Source: Planctomycetia bacterium
GTDB lineage: Bacteria; Planctomycetota; Planctomycetia; Pirellulales; UBA1268
DNA: 10,659 nucleotides
Assembly: GCA_009923125.1 (NCBI GenBank)
Contig: RFUD01000048.1
Coordinates: 1-10,659 of the forward strand
Direction of reading: 5' to 3'
The translations under genes were made by a program, and so were the position numbers. How positions within the stretch are numbered: the first letter of the stretch is position 1; every line of letters begins with the position of its first letter. Under the pieces are notes generated by a model that made no database searches, was not told the origin of the DNA, and was given only the letters and a program-made list of their open reading frames with translations. Of the stretch, positions 1-6,266 are shown in pieces.

Positions 1-65
1 GCCGACCTTGCCGAGATTGCCGGCAGCCTGCACAAGGCCGGCAAGCTGTGCGGGCTCAACCGCCG
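1..65. other. Window-edge sequence with codon-like composition, gene unresolved
   Basis: These bases lie beyond the stop of the phospholipase D-like gene. Reading triplets from base 1, first and third positions are GC-rich and second positions are not, which is a coding signature. It fits two readings. On the plus strand the frame begins ADLAEIAGSLHKAGKL and stops at 166-168, which would overlap the phospholipase-like gene antiparallel by about 100 bases. On the minus strand the same triplets read LTAVEPAQLAGLVQAAGN and could start from a GTG near base 81, overlapping the end of the phospholipase-like gene in the same direction. I recognise neither peptide. The minus-strand reading needs less antisense overlap, but the choice is open. 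Confidence 0.3.
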
Positions 66-1481
66 TCAGCGCTCGACGCACAGCGCCAGGCGGCTCGTGA
101 ACGTCCACATGGGATTCCAATACTGCTCGCGTGCCTCGCGGGCGAGGTCTGCCGACTCCACGACGTAGCCGAACTCCTGCAGGTTGTGCGGATAGAGATT
201 GTCGGAGCCGATATGAAACGCCCGGTCGTCCACCATCCAGAACTTGGCGTGGTTGATGATCTTGAGCTGTGTGCCGTCGTGCTGCCAGCGGTCGCCGTGT
301 GAGGAGAACCGCAGCGGCGCGAGTTGCATGCTACCCGTCATGCGCCGGTCGCCGATCACGCGCCGCATCTCGGCGACGATGTCGGCGAGCGTCGTGCCGA
401 AGGAGTATGGCCCGCCTGCGGCCGTCTTCGCGCCCGGCTCGCTGAGCACCATCTGCACGGTGACGCTCCGGGCGGGATCGGTGAGCACGTCGGCGAGGGC
501 GGCCACGACATCGGCCGACCAGAAGTTGACCCCGTCCCACTGGAAGCCGAAATCCATCTGGCTGATCCGGATGCTCGCCCGCGCCTGCCGAAACACGATC
601 GCCGCGACCGTCGCGCCCACGTTCGCGCCCCGTGGATCGGCGCTCACGCCCGCGCCGAGGCGGCCGATCGCCAGAACGGGAGTCGCTCCCTCCACCGGTG
701 CGGCGAGGGCGACCGGCGGTGGCGGCCCTGCCGGCTCGATGCGGCCGCCGGCCCAGCGGATCGCGTGCAGGCTGCCGATCTCGGAGGGCGTCGCGAGCTG
801 CCGGCCCGCCCAGGCCCAGAGCAGGTCGAGAAAGGCATGGGCCTCGCCGGCGGCCGGGCCCGTGACGCGCATCGAGAGATCGTGCACCGGCGCGAAGCCG
901 AGGTAGTCGGCGTGCCAGAGGTTGTGGCCTCCGACGAGCGCCTCGCGGCCGTCGGCCGCCACGATCTTGGCATGGTTCCACGATGGTCTCTTTTGGTCGT
1001 CCGAGGTTTCCATCCGGCAGGCGTGCAGCCGAATCGCCGTATCGGCAGGCAGATCGGCCGCGAGGTCGCGGATCGTCGCCTCGAAATCAGCGTCGGTCTG
1101 TGCCACGAACCGATGGCGTCCATACAGCACGCGGACCGTGAGCGGATGGCCGCGGCGGGCGGCCCGCGCAAGCCCACGGCGGACAGCCGCCGCGAACTCG
1201 CCGGAGGCAAACGGCTCGAGTGACGCGATGTCGATCAGCCGTTCGGCGCCCGCGATGATCTCCTCGATCGCGGCGAGCAAGCGGCCGCTGGCGGCGGGCA
1301 GCGGGGCCGTACCTCCGGCGGCAAGCCAATACGAGTTGTCGGCGGGATCATGCCCCCAGAGTTCCGGCGTTTGCAGCAGTTCAAACCGATCGAGCGTGGT
1401 CCGCGAGAGGAGCCCGGGCAGGCCGCCGTCGGGCGGCGCACCGAGCGTGGCAACGCAGCCGAGTATGATCGTCGCGCTCAT
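66..1481 (-). CDS. Phospholipase D-superfamily protein with two HKD motifs
   Basis: A 471-residue protein with both half-sites of the PLD active centre. HKD1 is H170, K172, D177, followed by G184, G185 and N187. HKD2 is H411, K413, D418, followed by the usual G425, S426, N428. In the family the two motifs form one active site and hydrolyse or transfer phosphodiesters through a phosphohistidine; the substrate here (phospholipid or other) cannot be read from the sequence. The motif surroundings (VGGHNLWHADY, GSDNLYPHNLQEFGYVVE) resemble the secreted or eukaryote-like PLD-like group more than cardiolipin synthases or Nuc-type nucleases, and there is no membrane segment. No convincing signal peptide is visible, although the N-terminus (SATIILGCVATLG) is mildly hydrophobic. 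The ATG at 1481 is chosen because GAAAGGA lies 5 bases upstream; the open frame continues to 1931 but that part is antisense to an MFS remnant. It is divergently arranged with that pseudogene. Confidence 0.85.
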   Translation of the reverse strand: MSATIILGCVATLGAPPDGGLPGLLSRTTLDRFELLQTPELWGHDPADNSYWLAAGGTAPLPAASGRLLAAIEEIIAGAERLIDIASLEPFASGEFAAAVRRGLARAARRGHPLTVRVLYGRHRFVAQTDADFEATIRDLAADLPADTAIRLHACRMETSDDQKRPSWNHAKIVAADGREALVGGHNLWHADYLGFAPVHDLSMRVTGPAAGEAHAFLDLLWAWAGRQLATPSEIGSLHAIRWAGGRIEPAGPPPPVALAAPVEGATPVLAIGRLGAGVSADPRGANVGATVAAIVFRQARASIRISQMDFGFQWDGVNFWSADVVAALADVLTDPARSVTVQMVLSEPGAKTAAGGPYSFGTTLADIVAEMRRVIGDRRMTGSMQLAPLRFSSHGDRWQHDGTQLKIINHAKFWMVDDRAFHIGSDNLYPHNLQEFGYVVESADLAREAREQYWNPMWTFTSRLALCVER

Positions 1482-1486
1482 CGATG

Positions 1487-1493
1487 TCCTTTC
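1487..1493 (-). promoter_or_regulatory. Ribosome binding site of the phospholipase D-like gene
   Basis: On the minus strand the sequence GAAAGGA precedes the ATG at 1481 with a 5-base spacer. It fixes the start and argues against the much longer upstream open frame. It is one of only a few recognisable Shine-Dalgarno sites in the window. Confidence 0.6.
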
Positions 1494-1535
1494 GCGTTTC
1501 GGAACCCGCGTTGAGCCTACCGTCTCGGCCCCCAC

Positions 1536-1845
1536 ATGACACTCGAGCGTCCGACCGGCACGATCTTCTTCATCCTCATGGCAGTGCTCACCGACATGAT
1601 CGCCGTGGGCGTGATCGTGCAGGTGCTCCCGGCGCTCGGGAGAGGTTTTTCCGCGTCGAAGGCCGACAACGCCTTCTGGTACGGGTTCGTCGCCAGCAGT
1701 TTCGGCGCGGTCGCTCGCGCTGCTCGTGGCCCTCCGGTTCGCGAGCGGCTTCTCGCAGTCGAACGTAGCCATCGCCCAGGCGGCGGCCGCCGACGTGACC
1801 GAGCCCGCCCAGCGCGGCCAGCGGTTCAGCCGATGGTGGTGACGA
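1536..1845 (+). pseudogene. Decayed 5' fragment of an MFS transporter gene
   Basis: From the ATG at 1536 the frame reads MTLERPTGTIFFILMAVL, then TDMIAVGVIVQVLPAL and WYGFVASSFG. This is the first membrane helix and following segment of a TetA-like drug/H+ antiporter of the major facilitator superfamily. At about 1705-1715 the homology jumps to another frame, which reads SLALLVALRFASGFSQSNVA and then DVTEPAQRGQRFSRWW before TGA at 1843-1845. In intact relatives these segments (compare LYLGRLLSG and the cytoplasmic A-D-x-T-x-x-x-x-R stretch) lie several tens of residues apart, so about 35-45 codons, including the loop 2-3 signature, are missing and the frame is shifted. Everything after the fourth-helix region, around 300 residues, is absent. 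The last bases overlap the 3' end of the neighbouring minus-strand gene. The gene cannot make a functional transporter; intact relatives are drug or metabolite exporters. Confidence 0.8.
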
Positions 1846-3496
1846 CCTGCTGGAGGTAGCGGACGAGGTCGGGCGCGAGCCCCCCAGCCGCGATGGCTGC
1901 GTCGACCTGCCGACGGAGGGCCTCGACGCACTCCACCGGCGTGGCATCGTCGGGGAGATCGATGACCGCGTCGAGCGCGACGTGGGAATCTCCCGTCAGA
2001 TAGCGGAACAGCTGCGCGATCGAGGCCAGCCTGGCGTCGCCCGTCCGGGCCGCCGTGTCCCCGAGCAGCGAGCCCGTGAGGGACGTGTTCAGCGCCAGCC
2101 GCCGCTGGACCTCGGCGGCGGTGGCCGCGCGGAACCCCGGCTCCTGCTTTAGCGACTCGAACCGTTCGGCATCGATCACCAGCACGTCGAGGCGATTGGG
2201 CTCACGGGAGAGCACCGTGGCCACGGCTGGTTGGCCGCGCCACATGCCGATCTCGCCGAGCACGATCGGCGCGGCGAGCGTGGCCACCTGCCGGGTCTCC
2301 GCCCCGGCCTCCGCGCGCCGCAGCACCACGAGTGGCGCCGTGGCGGAGAGCACGACATACATCTCCCCCAGCGACTCGCCTTGGCGGATGAGCAACGCGC
2401 CGGCGGCCAAGTCGATCGTCCGGCGCTCGAGCGGGCGATCGTCTTCGCCAGCGGCGTCGAGCGCGTGCAGGAGGATCGCGCCGATCAGCCGGTCGTCGGT
2501 GCTTTCGGAAGCAGCCTGCTCGTAGGCCCGGCGGAGCGCGGCCACGTCGGGCCGGTGCCAGACGGCCTCGCGGGCCACCGAGCGGGCCCGGATGGCCTCG
2601 ACCGGTTTGCGGGTACGATGCCGCCGCACCCACTCCTCCCGCTGCGTCTCGAGGTCGGCACCGGTGCCATCCGGAAAGAGATAAGCGGCCGTCTCCGGAT
2701 CGAAGTGGCGACGAATGTGGTTGGCCACGGTTTCGTCGGCGAGAGACGCCGTGACCGGCACGATCCGGCGGGCGATCTCGCGGCCCATCCGCTGCACCCT
2801 TGCCGATGCGGGCCGCTCGCGGAGATGGCGATCGTAAGCATCGCGAAACCGCTCGTGCGCGGCGAGGTCGCGGGGAACGCGCCGCAGGCCGGTGAGCCCG
2901 GCGATCTGGTAGAGAACCGTGCACACCGGTTCGCTGAGCGCGCGACCCCGCGGGCTGTCGGGGGGCAGGCCGCAGGCGGCCATGCCGCGGCGAATCGCCT
3001 CGATGAAAGCGGTGGCGACGTAGGCATAGTCGGCCTCGTAGCCGTCGATCACGCGGTAGCCGCCGTCTGCATCCGCCACCACCACGCCGGCGATGTGGTG
3101 CCGCAGGTTGACGACCCGGACGATTTCGCGGAACTCGGCCGACGACCGTGGCAGGAGGAATCCACCTCCAAAAAATTCGCGGGTTCCCTGGATGCGCTCG
3201 CCAGCGCGAAACAGACCCTCGTTGCGATACGACGTCGCGACGATCGAGCTGACGAGGAGCGTACGGTAGATGCCCGCCCAGGCGAAGCCGAGGGCATCGG
3301 CCACGAACCACCCGCGATGCACGCACAGATTGCGGAGCGTGCAGAACCGCCAGGCCAGCGCGCGGCCGGCAACCCGCCGGATGGCGTTCCACTCTTCGTC
3401 CGTGAGCGAGGGAAGCGGGACGATGTCCTCAGGGGCGAGGAATTTCTCGAGCGTACCGGAGAGAGCACGATTCGAAGCGGAGGGAACTGTCTTCAT
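1826..3496 (-). CDS. MpaB/Lcp-type (DUF2236) oxygenase-like domain fused to a cyclic-nucleotide-binding domain
   Basis: A 556-residue two-domain protein. Residues about 65-250 resemble the MpaB/rubber-oxygenase family (DUF2236). They contain a helix like FAWAGIYRTLLVSSIVATSY, then R101 and T105 (ERIQGT), then VVNLRHHIAG with H133 and H134, then Y-x-x-D-x-x-x-A-D-Y-A-Y-V-A-T, then VPRDLAAHERF. In characterised members (latex clearing protein, MpaB) this fold binds a b-type haem through His and cleaves C=C bonds oxidatively. Residues about 355-470 form a CAP_ED beta-roll: GALLIRQGESLGEMYVVLSA, then VLGEIGMWRGQPAVATV. The phosphate-binding cassette keeps G414-E415, but the usual Arg is Ala424, so canonical cAMP binding is doubtful. 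No helix-turn-helix is seen. Residues 470-556 are helical and unassigned. The ATG at 3496 has no clear Shine-Dalgarno site. The gene is divergent from the P450 across 123 bases, so shared regulation is possible. The beta-roll assignment is firm; the oxygenase assignment rests on motif resemblance. Confidence 0.75.
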   Translation of the reverse strand: MKTVPSASNRALSGTLEKFLAPEDIVPLPSLTDEEWNAIRRVAGRALAWRFCTLRNLCVHRGWFVADALGFAWAGIYRTLLVSSIVATSYRNEGLFRAGERIQGTREFFGGGFLLPRSSAEFREIVRVVNLRHHIAGVVVADADGGYRVIDGYEADYAYVATAFIEAIRRGMAACGLPPDSPRGRALSEPVCTVLYQIAGLTGLRRVPRDLAAHERFRDAYDRHLRERPASARVQRMGREIARRIVPVTASLADETVANHIRRHFDPETAAYLFPDGTGADLETQREEWVRRHRTRKPVEAIRARSVAREAVWHRPDVAALRRAYEQAASESTDDRLIGAILLHALDAAGEDDRPLERRTIDLAAGALLIRQGESLGEMYVVLSATAPLVVLRRAEAGAETRQVATLAAPIVLGEIGMWRGQPAVATVLSREPNRLDVLVIDAERFESLKQEPGFRAATAAEVQRRLALNTSLTGSLLGDTAARTGDARLASIAQLFRYLTGDSHVALDAVIDLPDDATPVECVEALRRQVDAAIAAGGLAPDLVRYLQQVVTTIG

Positions 3497-3619
3497 TCAC
3501 ACGAGCGGGGATTGTGCGATACGATCGGTCGACGACGAGTCTTCCCTCGGTGAAACGACCAACTCAGGGATTGTGATCGAAGGTCGTCCCGTGGTGCAAC
3601 GCGACAAGAAAGGTTTTGG
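3497..3619. promoter_or_regulatory. Divergent promoter region between the oxygenase-like fusion and the P450 operon
   Basis: This 123-base gap must hold the promoters of both divergent genes. It contains a 9-base direct repeat, GGGATTGTG, at 3508-3516 and 3567-3575 (59 bases apart), each followed by a GAT/ATCGA-like tail. It also contains an inverted pair, ACGACC at 3555-3560 and GGTCGT at 3582-3587. Either could be an operator. I could not assign -35/-10 boxes with confidence. The AAGAAAGG at 3606-3613, 6 bases before the P450 ATG, is a plausible ribosome binding site. Confidence 0.4.
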
Positions 3620-4981
3620 ATGCCAAGCATCCTTACGCGGCTGATCGGCGGCGATCTGGCCGCGCTCACCGCGGATCCTCTCGGGGAGTTCGTTCGCCGC
3701 TCGCGCCTGGGGGGCGTGGTGCCGCTGAAGATTGGGGTCGCGCGGGGGCACCTCGTCTCCGATCCGGCGCTCGTCCGGCACGTGCTGCTCGACAACATCG
3801 ACAATTACGACAAGCACACGCCCGCCTTCGACGCCGTTCGCGTCGTGCTCGGCAACGGGATGCTCACGAGCGGCGGCAGTTTCTGGAAGCGGCAGCGGCG
3901 GATCTCCCAGCCCGCCTTCCATGGCGAAAGTGTCCACCACTTCGCCCCGATCATGTCGCGGCTCGCGTCCGAGACGGCCGATGCGTGGAGCCGGGCTGCG
4001 GCGGCCGGGGAGCCGGTCGACGCCTGCACCGACATGATGAAGGTTACGCTGCGCATCGTGGCGGAGACCCTCTTCGGCGACGACCTCGCGGAGAGCGCAG
4101 CCGAGGTCAACCGCGTGTTCCCGGTGATCCTCGCCTGCCTCGCCGCGCGGGTGTCGTCGCCGATCCGGCCACCGCTGTGGCTGCCGACCGCCACCAACTG
4201 GCGGCTGCGGCCGGCGCTGCAGTCGCTCAATTCGATCGTGGAGGGGCTGATCGCCACGAAGCGTCGCCGGCTCGCGGTGAGAAGCGGGCCGCAGGGCGGG
4301 CATCGTGACCTGCTCACGATCCTGATGCTCGCGCGTGACGCCGAGACGGGCGAGGCGATGGGCGATGCGCAGCTTCGTGACGAGGTGATGACGCTCATGA
4401 TCGCAGGCCACGAGACGACGGCCAACGCACTCTCGTGGTTGTGGTACCTGCTCGACCGCCACCCCGACGAGCAGGAGCGGCTGCGGGCTGAAATCATTGC
4501 CGCTACCGGCGGCAGCGCACCCACCGTGGACGATCTGCCGCGCTTGCCGCGGCTGAAAGCTGTGATCCAGGAAACGCTGCGACTCTACCCGCCCGTGTGG
4601 ATGTTCGACCGCCGGGCGCTCGGCCCCGACGACCTCACGGGCACGAAGGTGGCCAGGGGCGACCTCGTGATCTTCTGCCCCTACGCGATCCACCGGCTGC
4701 CGGACCTGTGGAGCGACCCCGAGGCGTTTCGTCCCGAACGGTTCGAGGCGGGCCGCGAGGAGCAGAAGAACAAGTTCGCCTATCTGCCGTTTAGCGCAGG
4801 CCCGCGGACGTGCATCGGCAACAGCTTCGCGATGATCGAGTCGCAGATCATCGTGGGTACGCTTCTGTCGCGATTCCGCGCCCGGCTCGCCGATCCGGCC
4901 CCGATCACTCCCCGGCCGCGGGTCACGCTCCGCACGTCACGGCCGGTCACGTTGCGACTGGAGCAGGCGCCGCTCGCCTGA
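3620..4981 (+). CDS. Cytochrome P450 monooxygenase
   Basis: A 453-residue soluble P450 with every diagnostic element. The C-helix has W-x-x-x-R (W89, R93). The I-helix has AGHETT (262-267), giving the acid/alcohol pair E265-T266 for oxygen activation. The K-helix has E-x-x-R (ETLR, 318-321), and a PERF motif sits at about 372-375. The haem-binding loop FSAGPRTCIG (391-400) carries the thiolate ligand C398. There is no N-terminal membrane anchor and no fused reductase, so electrons must come from separate partners not present in this window. The overall look (ETLRLYPP, FAYLPFSAGPRTCIGNSFA) is of the bacterial CYPs close to eukaryotic CYP4/CYP102-type sequences, which often oxidise fatty acids, carotenoids or terpenoids; the substrate is unknown. 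Start chosen at 3620 after AAGAAAGG. The glycosyltransferase begins 10 bases after its stop, indicating co-transcription. Confidence 0.95.
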   Translation: MPSILTRLIGGDLAALTADPLGEFVRRSRLGGVVPLKIGVARGHLVSDPALVRHVLLDNIDNYDKHTPAFDAVRVVLGNGMLTSGGSFWKRQRRISQPAFHGESVHHFAPIMSRLASETADAWSRAAAAGEPVDACTDMMKVTLRIVAETLFGDDLAESAAEVNRVFPVILACLAARVSSPIRPPLWLPTATNWRLRPALQSLNSIVEGLIATKRRRLAVRSGPQGGHRDLLTILMLARDAETGEAMGDAQLRDEVMTLMIAGHETTANALSWLWYLLDRHPDEQERLRAEIIAATGGSAPTVDDLPRLPRLKAVIQETLRLYPPVWMFDRRALGPDDLTGTKVARGDLVIFCPYAIHRLPDLWSDPEAFRPERFEAGREEQKNKFAYLPFSAGPRTCIGNSFAMIESQIIVGTLLSRFRARLADPAPITPRPRVTLRTSRPVTLRLEQAPLA

Positions 4982-4991
4982 CACCCGCAGC

Positions 4992-6263
4992 ATGCATATC
5001 GGCCTCGCCTGCCCCGAACTCTCCGGGCACTTGAACCCGATGACGACGCTCGGCCGCGAGCTCGTGCGGCGCGGTCACCGCGTGACGCTCGTGGCCCGCC
5101 CCGATGGCGAGGCGAAGGCCGTTGCGGCGGGGCTCGGGTTTGCCGCCATCGGTGCGGCGGAGTTCCCGCGTGGGGCCATCGCAGCGCAGGCCGCAGCGCT
5201 CGGTCGAATGACGGCAGGCAAGGCGCTTCGCTGCACGATCGACATGATGCGGCTGGCCGCCGAGGTCACGCTCCGCGACATGCCAGCCGTGATCCGCGAG
5301 CACGGCATCGAGGGGCTGCTCGTCGATCAGGTCAATCCGGCCGCCGGCACGGTGGCCGAGATCGCCGGCCTGCCGTTCGTGAAGGTGGCGAACGCGCTCG
5401 CGCTCAATCGCGATTCAGCCTGCCCGCCGGCCGTGCTCTCCTGGCGGTACCGGCCCGGCCCGCTCGGCCGGCTGCGCAACGCCGCGGGCAATTGGTTTCT
5501 CCACCGCGTGACGGCGCCCGTCCGGGACGCGATCAACGCCCACCGCGTGCGGCACGGGCTCGCGCCACGGCTTCGCGAGGAGGCGCCCGCGTTCCTCGCC
5601 GAGATCGCTCAGCAGCCGGCCTTCTTCGATTTCCCGCGGGCGCGGCCCGAGCCGCTGCTGCATTTCACGGGGCCATGGCACGCGGCTGCCGGCGGCGGCG
5701 ACGTGCCGTTTCCCTGGGAGCGGCTCGACGGGCGGCCGCTCGTCTATGCGTCGCTCGGCACGCTGCAGAACCGGCTCACAGATATGTTCACGACGATCGC
5801 CGCGGCCATCGCGCCGCTCGATGTGCAGCTCGTGATCTCGCTCGGGGCCGCCGATCAGGATGCCCCGTCGCTCGCGGCACGCTGTGCCGGCAACCCGATC
5901 GTCGTGCCGGTCGCGCCGCAGCTGCAGCTGCTCGACCGGGCGACGCTCGCCATCACCCACGCTGGTCTCAACACGGCGCTCGAGGCACTCGCCCGCGGCG
6001 TGCCGATGGTGGCGATTCCGATCACGAACGACCAGCCGGGTGTCGCCCGCCGGCTCGAGTGGCTCGGCGTCGCGGAAGTCGTGCTGCCCCGGCAGGCGAC
6101 GGCAGGCCGCATGCGCGGGGCCGTCGCACGGGTGCTCGGTGATCCGGGCTACCGCACGCGGGCCCGGGCGCGGGCCGCGGAGATCGCACGCCTCGATGGC
6201 CTGGTCCGGGCGGCCGACATCGTGGAAGAGGCATTTGGTACCAATGCCCCGGTGTTCGCCTGA
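4992..6263 (+). CDS. CrtX-like family 1 glycosyltransferase (UGT/MGT type)
   Basis: A 423-residue GT-B fold enzyme. The N-terminal acceptor domain begins MHIGLACPELSGHLNP, with H13 at the position of the catalytic base in family 1 enzymes. The C-terminal donor domain has VYASLGT (251-257), APQLQLL (308-314) and the sugar-nucleotide motif HAGLNTALEALARGVPM (323-339), followed by ITNDQPGVARRL with D347 and Q348 in the sugar-contacting positions. The N-D-Q-P-G-V-A pattern is characteristic of zeaxanthin glucosyltransferases (CrtX) and close cyanobacterial relatives, so the acceptor is probably a hydroxylated hydrophobic molecule such as a xanthophyll, sterol or other terpenoid. This substrate is inferred, and macrolide-type acceptors remain possible. 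It starts 10 bases after the P450, consistent with that enzyme supplying the hydroxyl to be glycosylated. No Shine-Dalgarno sequence is visible, so translational coupling to the P450 is likely. It ends 3 bases from the convergent acyltransferase gene. Confidence 0.9.
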   Translation: MHIGLACPELSGHLNPMTTLGRELVRRGHRVTLVARPDGEAKAVAAGLGFAAIGAAEFPRGAIAAQAAALGRMTAGKALRCTIDMMRLAAEVTLRDMPAVIREHGIEGLLVDQVNPAAGTVAEIAGLPFVKVANALALNRDSACPPAVLSWRYRPGPLGRLRNAAGNWFLHRVTAPVRDAINAHRVRHGLAPRLREEAPAFLAEIAQQPAFFDFPRARPEPLLHFTGPWHAAAGGGDVPFPWERLDGRPLVYASLGTLQNRLTDMFTTIAAAIAPLDVQLVISLGAADQDAPSLAARCAGNPIVVPVAPQLQLLDRATLAITHAGLNTALEALARGVPMVAIPITNDQPGVARRLEWLGVAEVVLPRQATAGRMRGAVARVLGDPGYRTRARARAAEIARLDGLVRAADIVEEAFGTNAPVFA

Positions 6264-6266
6264 CAC

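Noticed and set aside
1482..1931. N-terminal extension of the phospholipase D-like gene by 150 codons
   Set aside because: It is low-complexity, rich in R, H and E, antisense to recognisable MFS sequence, and the ATG at 1481 has its own ribosome binding site.
2231..3553. Plus-strand open frame of 440 codons
   Set aside because: It is antisense to the oxygenase-like/cyclic-nucleotide fusion, whose motifs are clear. The translated product has no recognisable domain and a GC-rich antisense composition.
3497..4693. Minus-strand open frame of 398 codons
   Set aside because: It is antisense to the P450, is rich in H, R, E and P, and has no motif. It is a typical mirror frame in high-GC DNA.
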